This document shows, piece after piece, positions 24,901 to 35,600 of a stretch of 64,000 bases of DNA. Position numbers and translations under genes: made by a program. Source of the stretch: Cylindrospermum sp. NIES-4074 (GTDB lineage: Bacteria; Cyanobacteriota; Cyanobacteriia; Cyanobacteriales; Nostocaceae). The notes beneath the pieces are model-generated. The model did no database searches and was not told where the DNA came from. It worked only from the letters and a program-made list of their open reading frames with translations. Location of the stretch: contig AP018271.1 of assembly GCA_003994795.1 (NCBI GenBank), forward strand, positions 62,001 to 126,000, in the 5' to 3' direction. The first letter of the stretch is position 1. Every line of letters begins with the position of its first letter.

Positions 24901-27900
24901 ATGGTCAGCCTTATCGCCACACAAGGAACTTTATTTGACCTACAAACAGTTCTCGACTACGGACAATCAATCCTCAACGTTGCTCAAGAACTCACCAAAT
25001 CACTGATTGAGCATCGCTCACTGACCACCAAAACGATTCAAGCCCAGATGAATCGCCACTTCCACGGGACTGCGGCACAGGGGGCATGGCAGTGGAAAGA
25101 CGCTTACGAGGCTGTTGAGGTTGCATCAATTCTCTACCTGCGGCACACAGGATTAGGAGCGAATCCGTTAGAGGAACTGCAACTGGTTGAAAGTCTTTGC
25201 CCCACGCACACCCGCCGGAGTGAGGAGCAAATTCAGCTTCAGCAGTTTTCTACCCCGTTGTCTTTGGCATATCTGGTTTCCCTTGCCGGACAAATCACTT
25301 TTCATGACCTGATGCTGGAGCCATCAGCTGGAAATGGGATTTTAGCACAGTTTGCTAAACTCCAGGGCGCGAGTCTAATGCTCAACGAAATTTCGCCCGA
25401 CAGAGGCAAAATCCTCCGTCGCTTGTTTCCCGGTGTCCCGTTATTCTCCGTCAATGCCGAGCAGATTAATGACTATCTGGCTGGAAAGACTCAGCCATCT
25501 GTAGTCCTGATGAACCCTCCTTTCTCGGCATCACCCAAGGTTAGCTCTCGCAATCCTGACGCTACTGCGCGTCATGTTAACTCGGCGTTGCAAAGACTGT
25601 GCAGCGGCGGGAGACTAGTGGCAATCTCCGCCAATTGGTTCTCTCCTGCAAATCCTGCTTGGCGAGAGACTTTCGTCAAGATGCAGGAGAAAGCAACGGT
25701 GGTGCTTTCAGTTGGCATTAACGGCAAGGTCTACAGCAAACACGGAACTCACATTGATACCCGCCTGACGGTGATTGATAAAATCCCGGCGGCTGATGCA
25801 ACAGATATCCCTTGTATTGAGGATACCGTTGAACTAGGAGAATTAGCGACGCTGATTGAGCAACTGCCACCGCGACTTGTTTGGGAACAAAATACCCCAA
25901 ATGCCCGACCTGACGTATCAAAAGCTGTTTCTCTACACATAGCTAAACCAAAATCCACCCAATTAGCACCACCAAATCAGGCATTATCTTATTTTCAGGA
26001 TGTTGCTGTTCTGGAGTATGAGATTGTTGATTGGGCTGCTACTGAAGGGTTAAAAGATACACTCTACGAAACCTACCGCCCACAACGCTTGAGAATTAAA
26101 GATGCTTTGCCTCATCCCTCATTACTATGCCAAAGCGCAGCCCTAGCCCTAGTCTGTCCCCCGGCTCCCACATATAAACCACATCTTCCTCGGCATATTG
26201 TGACTCAAGGCTTATTGTCAGACGCACAGCTTGAGAGCGTTATTTACGCGGGTCAGGCGCATTCTGAATATCTATCAGGGTCTTACATTGTTGATGATTC
26301 CTGGGATAATGTGACAGTCGCAGTAACTACAGAGGAAAACGCTGTACGATTCCGTCGCGGCTGGTTCCTCGGTGACGGGACGGGTGCAGGGAAAGGACGA
26401 CAGTGTGGGGGTATTATATTAGACAATTGGTGTCAGGGGCGAAGGAAAGCGATTTGGGTATCGAAAAGTTCCGCACTGATTGAGGATGCTCGTAGAGATT
26501 GGTGCGCTTTAGGTGGTAATGAAAAGGACATTATCAACCTCAGCAACATCAAGCTTGGCGACCCGATACCTTTTAGCGAAGGCATCTTGTTCTGCACATA
26601 TTCCACCCTTCGTTCTCAAAAGAATGGTAAAAGTCGGCTCAAGCAAATTGTTGAATGGGCGGGTAAGGACTTTGAGGGTGCGATCGCTTTTGATGAGTGT
26701 CACGCAATGGGTAATGCGATGGCTCAAGAGGGTTCACTTGGGTTAGTTGCAGCATCTGTGCAAGGAACTGTCGGGCTGCGGTTGCAAAACGCATTACCCC
26801 AGGCACGGGTGATTTACGTTTCGGCAACTGGAGCCACCAAAGTCTCTAACTTGTCCTACGCCAATCGCTTAGGGCTTTGGCAGACTGGTGATTTCCCGTT
26901 TACTTCGCGGGAGGATTTTGTCGAATCAATCGAAGTCGGCGGCATTGCTGCGATGGAAGTGGTTGCCAGGGATTTAAAGGCTTTGGGTTTATATTTGGCG
27001 CGCTCGCTGTCATTCGAGGGCGTTGAATATGAGACTTTAGAAATCGAACTTACTCCTACTCAGGAAAGGATTTACGATAGCTATGCCGATGCCTTTCAAA
27101 TCATCCATAACAATCTTCACAAAGCTTTAGAAGCCTGTAACATCAGTGGTGCGAAAACATACAATCGTGCTGCAAAGATGTCTGCGCTCTCGCAGTTTGA
27201 ATCGCATAAGCAAAGGTTCTTTAACCACTTGCTGACCGGAATGAAATGCCCTCAGTTAATCAAGGCAATTGAGCAGGATTTAGCTGCGGGTAATGCAGTT
27301 GTTATTCAAATTGTATCAACTAATGAGGAGTTGCTGAAACGCCGACTAAATGAGATTCCCGCAGAAGAATGGAAGGATTTAAATCTTGACCTAACTCCAC
27401 GAGAATACGTCATGGACTATTTGATGAGTGCATTTCCTGTCCACTTGCATGAGATTCACTCATCATCTGAAGGTGAAGAACGCTCTGAACCGGCTTTTGA
27501 TGCCGATAATTCGCCAATTGTATCTCAAGAAGCTGTCGCCTTAAGAGATGCGTTGGTTGACCGATTGGCCAGCCTTGACCCCATCCCTGGCGCATTAGAA
27601 CAACTTCTTTGGTATTTCGGACACAAGCAAATTGCTGAAGTCACTGGTCGTAGCAAGCGCCTTCTTAAGGATGATTCCGGGCGCTTGTTCGTTGATTCGC
27701 GGGGAAATGGGGCGAATATTGCCGAAACTAATGCATTTATGGCGGGTGATAAGCAAATCCTCATCTTTTCCGATGCTGGTGGTACAGGGCGCAGCTATCA
27801 TGCCGACTTAAACGCACACAATCGGCGGCGGCGATCGCACTACTTACTTGAAGCCGGTTGGAGGGCAGATAACGCGATTCAAGGGCTTGGGCGATCGCAC

Positions 27901-29169
27901 CGTACAAACCAAGCCTCTGCACCTGTGTTCAGACCCGTAACCACCAATGTCAGGGGTGAACGTCGATTCATCAGCACGATTGCTCGACGGCTGGACAGTT
28001 TGGGCGCACTTACCCGTGGACAACGCCAAACTGGGGGCAATGGGATTTTTGATACTAGGGATAACCTAGAATCTCAGTATGCCCAACACGCACTGTATGA
28101 GTTATTTAAGCAGATATTCCAAGGTCGATTTGCCGAAGTTCCTTTAGGTAAATTTGAGCAGATGACAGGTTTATCGCTTACATCCCATGAAGGTGGTATG
28201 AAAATTGACCTCCCGCCGTTGCGACAGTTCCTCAATCGCTTGCTGGCTTTGACAATCGGAATGCAGAATGTCATTTTTGAGCGTTTTGAGCTTTTGTTGA
28301 GTCAGCAAATCGAGACGGCGATCGCGGCGGGTATCTACGAGATGGGTGTAGAGACACTCCGCGCTGAACGTTTTACTGTCGAAAGCCAGGAAACCGTGTA
28401 CACTCATCCTGCCACTGGTAGCCAAACAAGCTATCTGAAGATTGAAAGACTTCAGAAGAACAACATCAGAACTGCTAGTGAGATGTTGGAGTTGGCTGAG
28501 AAATACCAGGGACGACTCATGGTTAATGAGAAGTCACAGAATGCTGCTGTGTCAATCCCAACTCATAGCGTGTTTGATGAGCAAGGTAGTGTTATACCGC
28601 GAGTTCTACTCGTTCGACCACAAAAAGAAACCCGTGCGGCAGTCAAGGACTTGGAATCTTCTACTTGGCGGACTGTTTCGACTGAGCTGTTTGTCGCAGC
28701 TTGGTCAAGGGAAGTGGATGAACTACCCAAGTTTACTACTGACTATCTCCATCTAGTTACCGGAATCCTGCTGCCTATCTGGAAAGTTCTGCCTCAGAAA
28801 AGCAGCAGGGTGTTCCGATTGCAAACCAACGATAGCGCGAAAGTGCTTGGTCGGGTAGTGAATGCTCAGGACATTCAATCTGTCCGAGAGCAATTGGGTC
28901 TGAAGAATCGGTTGCTAAGTCCGCAAGAGTTGGTTTCACTGGTACTCAACGAGGGATTTTCGCAGCAGTTGCCGGGAGGCGTAACTTTGCGTCGTTCTTA
29001 TGTTGCTGGTGAATCGCGCCTAGAGTTAGTAAATGCCATCTCGCTAGTTGACAGACTTGTTGCTGTGGGTTGTTTCACAGAAATCATTCAATGGCGTAAG
29101 CGGGTCTTTATTCCAATTAACGACAAAGCTGCGTCAATTCTAGCTGGTGTAATTAGAATTGTTGGTTGA
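24901..29169 (+). CDS. Strawberry-notch-type methyltransferase/helicase fusion
   Basis: 1422 residues. The N-terminal part is an adenine-methylase-like Rossmann domain: LMLEPSAGNGILAQFAKL (SAM-binding motif I, near 137) and VVLMNPPFSA (catalytic NPPF, near 204). The central and C-terminal parts form an SF2 helicase of the strawberry notch family: Walker A DGTGAGKGRQ near 492, Walker B box AFDECHAMGN near 596, motif III VSATGATKVS near 640, and a C-terminal helicase half with GRSHRTNQAS near 1000. This layout matches phage and plasmid antirestriction-type proteins such as P1 DarB. It lies immediately upstream of the DISARM-like locus and could protect the element or modify incoming DNA; function is inferred from the family. 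All visible motifs are intact. Confidence 0.8.
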   Translation: MVSLIATQGTLFDLQTVLDYGQSILNVAQELTKSLIEHRSLTTKTIQAQMNRHFHGTAAQGAWQWKDAYEAVEVASILYLRHTGLGANPLEELQLVESLCPTHTRRSEEQIQLQQFSTPLSLAYLVSLAGQITFHDLMLEPSAGNGILAQFAKLQGASLMLNEISPDRGKILRRLFPGVPLFSVNAEQINDYLAGKTQPSVVLMNPPFSASPKVSSRNPDATARHVNSALQRLCSGGRLVAISANWFSPANPAWRETFVKMQEKATVVLSVGINGKVYSKHGTHIDTRLTVIDKIPAADATDIPCIEDTVELGELATLIEQLPPRLVWEQNTPNARPDVSKAVSLHIAKPKSTQLAPPNQALSYFQDVAVLEYEIVDWAATEGLKDTLYETYRPQRLRIKDALPHPSLLCQSAALALVCPPAPTYKPHLPRHIVTQGLLSDAQLESVIYAGQAHSEYLSGSYIVDDSWDNVTVAVTTEENAVRFRRGWFLGDGTGAGKGRQCGGIILDNWCQGRRKAIWVSKSSALIEDARRDWCALGGNEKDIINLSNIKLGDPIPFSEGILFCTYSTLRSQKNGKSRLKQIVEWAGKDFEGAIAFDECHAMGNAMAQEGSLGLVAASVQGTVGLRLQNALPQARVIYVSATGATKVSNLSYANRLGLWQTGDFPFTSREDFVESIEVGGIAAMEVVARDLKALGLYLARSLSFEGVEYETLEIELTPTQERIYDSYADAFQIIHNNLHKALEACNISGAKTYNRAAKMSALSQFESHKQRFFNHLLTGMKCPQLIKAIEQDLAAGNAVVIQIVSTNEELLKRRLNEIPAEEWKDLNLDLTPREYVMDYLMSAFPVHLHEIHSSSEGEERSEPAFDADNSPIVSQEAVALRDALVDRLASLDPIPGALEQLLWYFGHKQIAEVTGRSKRLLKDDSGRLFVDSRGNGANIAETNAFMAGDKQILIFSDAGGTGRSYHADLNAHNRRRRSHYLLEAGWRADNAIQGLGRSHRTNQASAPVFRPVTTNVRGERRFISTIARRLDSLGALTRGQRQTGGNGIFDTRDNLESQYAQHALYELFKQIFQGRFAEVPLGKFEQMTGLSLTSHEGGMKIDLPPLRQFLNRLLALTIGMQNVIFERFELLLSQQIETAIAAGIYEMGVETLRAERFTVESQETVYTHPATGSQTSYLKIERLQKNNIRTASEMLELAEKYQGRLMVNEKSQNAAVSIPTHSVFDEQGSVIPRVLLVRPQKETRAAVKDLESSTWRTVSTELFVAAWSREVDELPKFTTDYLHLVTGILLPIWKVLPQKSSRVFRLQTNDSAKVLGRVVNAQDIQSVREQLGLKNRLLSPQELVSLVLNEGFSQQLPGGVTLRRSYVAGESRLELVNAISLVDRLVAVGCFTEIIQWRKRVFIPINDKAASILAGVIRIVG

Positions 29170-29178
29170 CAAGTTGAG

Positions 29179-29210
29179 CCACTCTTTTAATAAGAGTGGT
29201 TTATTTTTTT
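29179..29210 (+). terminator. Intrinsic terminator
   Basis: CCACTCTT (29179-29186) pairs with AAGAGTGG (29192-29199) around a 5-base loop, followed by TTTATTTTTTT. It ends the methylase/helicase transcript ten bases after the stop codon. Confidence 0.85.
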
Positions 29211-29276
29211 GATGATTTGTATTAAAACGGCTACGCCGAATTTAGGTGAAAATTTATCGTCAAAGGAGTGCTGACG

Positions 29277-29510
29277 ATGGATAATGAATTAGATTAAAAC
29301 CTGATTCTCCAACTCATGACCGAACATGAGATTGGCTATCCTGAAGCATCATCCAAGCTTCTGGATATCATCGTCACCATTATTGCCGTAAATTTACGGT
29401 TTTATATAGGCAAGCGTGGTGTTAAAAAGATGTTAATATCGAAAGAAAGCCTGCCGTATCATCAAGTTATATTTAATTCATCTAATCAGCGTAATTTAAA
29501 TATATATTGA
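29277..29510 (+). pseudogene. Possible small gene with in-frame stop
   Basis: ATG 29277 has GGAG ten bases upstream and opens MDNELD, then TAA. The same frame continues as NLILQLMTEHEIGYPEASSKLLDIIV for 70 more codons to 29510. The first part looks protein-like; the last 30 codons run into a short hairpin (CCGTAAATTTACGG near 29386) and look non-coding. It is either a decayed small gene or chance. The rest of 29211-29598 shows nothing else. Confidence 0.25.
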
Positions 29511-29598
29511 AGTTATTAACACAATACTTGCTAGTAGTAGTTGGAAACCATCCTAACTGCCCGGTTTACACTGCCAGATTCTTCAATTCAGCGAAACG

Positions 29599-32508
29599 AT
29601 GACAGATACCTTAACTCCCACTCCCGGCTCTATAGTCAGTTGCCGTAGTCGGCAATGGGTGGTGCTGCCAGATGAAAACCAAGACCTGATCCGTCTTCGT
29701 CCCCTGAGTGGTCACGAAGAGGAATTGGTTGGTATTTATCGACACTTAGATTTAGAAAACCTAGAAGCAGCAACATTTCCCCACCCCACTGCTGACAGTA
29801 TTAAAGACCACACTGCTGCTGTTTTACTCATGGATGCAGCACGACATTTGCTACGGAGTGGGGCAGGGCCATTTCGCTGCTTGGGCAGGTTATCATTGCG
29901 TCCTCGTCCCTACCAGCTAGTTCCCCTGTTGATGGCACTACGGTTAGAGACAGTGAGATTGCTCATTGCTGATGACGTGGGCATTGGTAAAACCATTGAA
30001 GCTGGATTAATTGCCCGCGAACTTTTAGATAGGGGGGAAGTGAGACGGATAGCAGTATTGTGTCCTCCTCACCTCTGTGATCAATGGCAGCAAGAATTAA
30101 GAGAAAAATTCCATATTGACGCAGTAGTAGTCCGTTCTGGGACAGCTTCTAAATTAGAACGGGCAATACCCAATGGTTCCCATGTATTTAGTTACTATCG
30201 CCATATTATCGTTAGTCTCGATTATGCCAAGGCAGAACGTCGTCGGGCTAGTTTTATTACCCATTGTCCAGATTTGGTAATCGTGGATGAAGCCCACACT
30301 TGTACTCGTCCTGGGAGTAAGAGTGCATCTCAACAGCAACGACATCACTTAATTCAACAGATAGCAGAGAAAACAGACCGCCATTTGTTATTACTCACCG
30401 CTACCCCTCATAGTGGCATTGAGGAATCTTTTCTTTCCCTGTTGGGCTTACTCAAACCAGAATTTGAAAATTTGACACTGGACAAACTCACAGAGAAAGA
30501 GCGAGATAAACTGGCCAGTCACTTTATCCAACGACGTAGGGCAGATGTCAAACTCTGGTTGGGTAACGAAACACCGTTTCCAGAACGCCAATCTGACGAA
30601 GAACCCTACAAATTATCTAAAGAGTATAAGCAACTGTTCGAGGAAGTCTATAACTTTGCAAGAGGGTTAGTGAAAACTACCACCAAAGAAATGACTCATG
30701 CCCAACGTCGGGGACGTTATTGGTCAGCATTAGCATTGATTCGGTGTGTGATGTCTTCCCCTGCTGCTGCTGTGGCTACCTTAAATCGTCAGGTAAGTAA
30801 ATCCGGTGATGGCAGTTTGCTGACTGATTTAGACGAGGACTTAATGAGTTCCTATGTTTATGACCCTACAGACCAGGAACAAGCTGTAGATGCCTCTCCT
30901 ACTGTGGTGATAGAACAGGGACAACAATCTTACGGTGAGGCAGATAAACGCAAATTACGTACCTTTATCCAAGCAGCTAGTAAGTTACAAGGGGAAAAAG
31001 ACCAAAAACTACAAGCTTGTATCGCCTATATCCAAACTTTACTGGCAAATAACTACAATCCCATTATCTGGTGTCGCTACATTGCCACAGCTAATTATTT
31101 GGCAGATGCTCTCAAACAGAAGTTAGAAAAGAAGGGGAGTGAGCAGCGCGGTGGGCGGGTTTCCCGACTTGTAGCGACTGCGAACCCGCAGGGACAAATT
31201 CGCGTCATTGCCATTACTGGGGAATTGTCCGAGGATGAGCGAGAAATTCGCCTGCAAGAATTAAAGTCCTATCCCCAAAGGGTGTTGGTAGCTACTGACT
31301 GTTTAAGTGAAGGGGTAAACTTACAATCTCATTTTAGTGCTGTTATTCACTATGACCTGCCCTGGAACCCTAATCGTCTAGAACAACGGGAAGGGCGAAT
31401 TGATCGTTATGGACAAACAGCACCACAGGTAAAAAGCTGTTTACTTTATGGGCAGGATAACCCCGTAGATGGTGCAGTATTAGAAGTCCTGATTCGTAAA
31501 GCGGTACAAATACATAAAACTTTGGGAATCACTGTGCCTGTACCAATGGAAAGCACCACTGTTTCGGAAGCAGTGTTTAAATCTTTGTTTGACCGAGCTA
31601 CAGATGCAGTGCAGTTATCACTGCTGGATTTATTGGATGAGGGAGAATCTGCTGTTGAACAGGTGCATAAACAATGGGATAAAGCGGTAGAACGGGAAAA
31701 AATCAGTCGTACCCGCTTTGCTCAACGCGCTATCAAGCCAGCGGAAGTAGAACAGGAATTAATGGAATCTGACCAAATCCTTGGTAGCGAGGAAGATGTA
31801 GCTAGATTTGTGAAAAATGCTTGCGATCGCTTGTCTTGTTCTCTGATTCAGAAAAAACAAGGATGGCTATTACCGACAATTCCTGGTTTCTTACAACCAG
31901 TGTTAGGGGATAAGCCTCGTTTAATCACTTTTACTACCCCTGCACCGGAAGGGGTGGAATATGTAGGACGAAATCATCCTTTGGTGGAAGGATTAGCACG
32001 TCACATTCTGGAAGAAGCTCTGATCAATGCCAAAGAGCCAATCGCAGCTAGATGTGGCTTTACTACTACTGATACCGTTACTAAGCGGACAACTTTATTG
32101 TTATTGCGTCTGCGGCATTTGTTAAACAGTTCCAGAAGGAATGCAGATAAGTCCCCTGCTACATCCTTGTTAGCTGAGGAATGTGTGGTAGTTGGGTTTA
32201 CAGGCCCTCCCTCGAATCCGAGTTGGTTAGCACCGGAGGAGGCGAAAGCATTGTTAGAACAAGCTAATCCTGTAGGTGATGCTCCTTTTGGGATGAAGAA
32301 GCAGGAAATTGAGGAGTTATTGCATCGAGTTGATGAGTTGACAGTAGATTTAGAACTTTTTGCCAAAGAGCGATCGCACTCCTTATTTCAATCCCATCAG
32401 CGTGTCAGGAGAATTACGCAGGAAGGCAAGAGCCAAGTACAACCACAATTACCAATGGATTTACTAGGGGTATATATCTTGCAACCAGGGAAACGCAAAT
32501 CAGGGTAA
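29599..32508 (+). CDS. drmD: DISARM SNF2-like helicase DrmD
   Basis: 969 residues with the N-terminus characteristic of DrmD (PTPGSIVSCRSRQWVVLP, then GAGPFRCLGRLSLRPRPYQL). The SF2/SNF2 motor has Walker A ADDVGIGKTIEAGLIAREL near 124, DEAH-type box VIVDEAHTCTRPGS near 227, motif III LLLTATPHSG near 268, and the C-terminal motif VI DLPWNPNRLEQREGRIDRYGQ near 586-606. DrmD is the class 1-specific motor of the DISARM phage-defence system, thought to act on incoming phage DNA with the methylase and the DrmA/DrmB complex. Here it is the first gene of a four-gene co-directional locus and is intact. The next gene is 99 bases downstream. Confidence 0.9.
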   Translation: MTDTLTPTPGSIVSCRSRQWVVLPDENQDLIRLRPLSGHEEELVGIYRHLDLENLEAATFPHPTADSIKDHTAAVLLMDAARHLLRSGAGPFRCLGRLSLRPRPYQLVPLLMALRLETVRLLIADDVGIGKTIEAGLIARELLDRGEVRRIAVLCPPHLCDQWQQELREKFHIDAVVVRSGTASKLERAIPNGSHVFSYYRHIIVSLDYAKAERRRASFITHCPDLVIVDEAHTCTRPGSKSASQQQRHHLIQQIAEKTDRHLLLLTATPHSGIEESFLSLLGLLKPEFENLTLDKLTEKERDKLASHFIQRRRADVKLWLGNETPFPERQSDEEPYKLSKEYKQLFEEVYNFARGLVKTTTKEMTHAQRRGRYWSALALIRCVMSSPAAAVATLNRQVSKSGDGSLLTDLDEDLMSSYVYDPTDQEQAVDASPTVVIEQGQQSYGEADKRKLRTFIQAASKLQGEKDQKLQACIAYIQTLLANNYNPIIWCRYIATANYLADALKQKLEKKGSEQRGGRVSRLVATANPQGQIRVIAITGELSEDEREIRLQELKSYPQRVLVATDCLSEGVNLQSHFSAVIHYDLPWNPNRLEQREGRIDRYGQTAPQVKSCLLYGQDNPVDGAVLEVLIRKAVQIHKTLGITVPVPMESTTVSEAVFKSLFDRATDAVQLSLLDLLDEGESAVEQVHKQWDKAVEREKISRTRFAQRAIKPAEVEQELMESDQILGSEEDVARFVKNACDRLSCSLIQKKQGWLLPTIPGFLQPVLGDKPRLITFTTPAPEGVEYVGRNHPLVEGLARHILEEALINAKEPIAARCGFTTTDTVTKRTTLLLLRLRHLLNSSRRNADKSPATSLLAEECVVVGFTGPPSNPSWLAPEEAKALLEQANPVGDAPFGMKKQEIEELLHRVDELTVDLELFAKERSHSLFQSHQRVRRITQEGKSQVQPQLPMDLLGVYILQPGKRKSG

Positions 32509-32607
32509 TGCTTACGTCTTAGCTTCCAGGGGGGAAGTGCTAAGGCGTGACTATCAGGAAACAATTTTGGTGGGTAATTTCGGAATTTTCAGTGGAGTGA
32601 AGCGGTA

Positions 32608-35600
32608 ATGGGTGTAGCAGGTGTAACTTTAGCGGGAGTACAATTCGAGGGTAATTTACTGGCAGCAGATATTACTGCTGAACTGTTAGCGGGAAGTATC
32701 AAAGGGCAAGCAGCAGAAGATTTTGGATTAGCCAAATCTGACAAATTAGAAGATGAAATTGCGATCGCCTGGGGTGATGTCAAAGCTTATTGGGTAGCAT
32801 TCCAGCGACAACTAGAAAGGCTAGATGCTGAAGACACCGCTACCAGCGTCACCCGGGAAATGTGGGCAGTTCCCTTATTACGTAGCCTTGGCTATACTCC
32901 CATCTATACCGCCAAAGCTGAGGTGGTGGAAGGACAAACTTATGCTATCTCCCATCGGGCTGAACCAGGGGAAAATAAGCCCCCTATCCACATTATTGGT
33001 TGTCGTCTGGATATTGATAAACGCCCTCCCAGTGGTATGCCCAGGTTATCTGCTCATGCTTTGGTGCAGGAATATTTGAACAAGACAGAACATCTGTGGG
33101 CGATCGCCACTAATGGTTTTCGTTGGCGATTATTACGTGATTCGTCTTTGATGACTCGCCTTACTTATATCGAATTTGACTTAGAGCAGATTCTTAATGG
33201 CGAGAATTTTGCCGAATTTGGCTTATTTTATCGCCTTTTCCACCGTTCCCGCTTACCGGAAACTGCGGATGATGCGGATAAGTGCTTGTTGGAATATTAC
33301 CATCAAGAGAGTTTACAGCAAGGGGGAAGGGTACGCGATCGCCTCCGGGATGGGGTAGAAAAAGCCTTGGTGCAACTAGGTAATGGTTTTTTACAACATC
33401 GTGATAGTGAAAATCTTCGCCAAAAACTGATTACTGGTAATGGGTTAAATGAAATAGGTTATTATCGCCAACTACTGCGACTAATTTATCGCCTGTTATT
33501 CTTAATGGTGGCAGAGTCTCGCAACTTATTATTGATAGGAGAAGACGCAGAAAAAGCCAGAATCTATCTTGAATATTACAGCATTGAAAGATTAAGAGAA
33601 TTAGCAGAACGTCCCCGCTATCGTCGGGAAGGTTTTCAAGATATAGGGCAAGGTTTGCGGGTAACGTTCAAGTTATTTGACGAAAACTGGCGGGGAGAAC
33701 TATTAGGACTATCGCCTTTAAATGGTGATTTATTTGGTTCTCAGACGTTGACAGATTTAGATAATTGTGGTATTGATAACTATGATTTACTCATAGCCAT
33801 TCGGCACTTGTCTTTATATGAAGATAAAGGACAATTACGCAGAGTAAATTACGCTGCTTTAGATGTGGAAGAATTGGGCAGTGTCTATGAAAGTTTATTA
33901 GATTTCCATCCCCAAATCAGCCAAAATCAAGGGATATATGAATTTAATTTAGTCTTTGGTAGTGATAGAAAGACCACAGGCTCTTATTACACTCCTCCGC
34001 AACTTGTCCAGCAGTTAATTAAAACGGCGTTAGAGCCAGTTATTGAAGAGAAGCTGAAAAATATATCTTCCCTGCAAGGAAATGGGAAAGAGGTCATATC
34101 TGCCCAAGAACAAGCGTTACTAAGTTTAAAAATAGTAGACCCTGCTTGTGGTTCTGGACATTTCCTTTTAGCAGCAGCAAGACGCTTAGGAAAGGAATTA
34201 GCCAAGATTAGAACAGGGGAAGCACAACCAGCAGCAGAACCTCTACGTCAAGCAGTGCGGGATGTGATTCAAAATTGCATTTATGGTGTAGATTTGAATC
34301 CTTTGGCAGTAGATTTGTGTAAGGTGGCTTTATGGATAGAAGGTTTTGCTAGTGGTAAACCATTGAACTTTTTAGACCATAGAATTAAATGTGGTAATTC
34401 CCTGGTAGGGGTATTAGATTTAAAATGTTTGGATGAGGGAATACCTGATGAAGCTTTTAAAGCGGTGACAGGTGATGATAAGAAATTATCCACAGACTTT
34501 AAGAAGCGGAATAAGAAAGAAAGAGGTACAGATTTACAGGGACAATTATCAGTATTTGGTAATTTAGACTCTACCCGTACCGAGTATGTAGAGAATTGGC
34601 GGAAGTTAGGAGAAATTGCTGAAACCACTCCCAAAGAAGTGAGGGAGAAAGAAGAAAGATATAAGCAAACTCGTCAAAATCAGGGATGGTGGCGAGATTA
34701 TTCTGCGTGTAATTTATGGATTGCGGCATTTTTTATGCCATTGACGGAACAGAATTTACAACTATTACCAACAACAGCAGCTTTATCTGAGGTATTGCGG
34801 GGGAATTTAACAAATCAAAGGTTAATAGATGCAGCTAATAAATTAGCTGAGGGAAAGCATTTCTTTCATTGGCCTTTAGAGTTCCCAGAGGTATTTGAAG
34901 AAGGTGGTTTTGATTGTGTGTTAGGAAACCCACCTTGGGAAAGGATTAAGTTACAAGAAAAGGAGTTTTTCGCTTCTCGTAGTTTAGAAATTGCTAACGC
35001 ACAAAATAAAGCAGCACGGGATAAATTGATTAAAGAATTACCTAATAGAAATCCAGCTTTAGCGCAAGCTTTTGATGAAGCTAAACATGATGCGGAAGCA
35101 CAAAGTAAGTTTATTCGGGAGTCGGGGAGATTTCCGTTAACTGCTGTGGGTGATATTAATACTTATGCAGTCTTTGCAGAAACTACGAGAAAGTTAATTA
35201 GTAATCATGGTAGGGTTGGGGTAATTGTTCCTACGGGTATTGCTACTGATGATACTTGTAAACGGTTTTTTGGTGATTTAATTCAAAAGCAAAATTTAGC
35301 AAGTCTTACAGGTTTTGAAAATGAGGCTTTTATTTTCCCATCAGTTCATAATGCTTTTAAATTTTGTACTTTAGCTATTGCTGGTAAAAAAATAAAAATT
35401 AAACAAACAGGTTTTGTATTTTTCTGTCGTTACTTTGCAGATACTAATAATTTACAACGTCATTTTAATCTTTCACCTCAAGATATTGCTTTAATTAATC
35501 CTAATACTCTCACCTGTCCAATTTTTAGAAGTAGCCAAGATGCAGAATTAACAAAGAAGATATATCAAAATGCTCCAGTTTTAGAAAATGAGAATACCGG

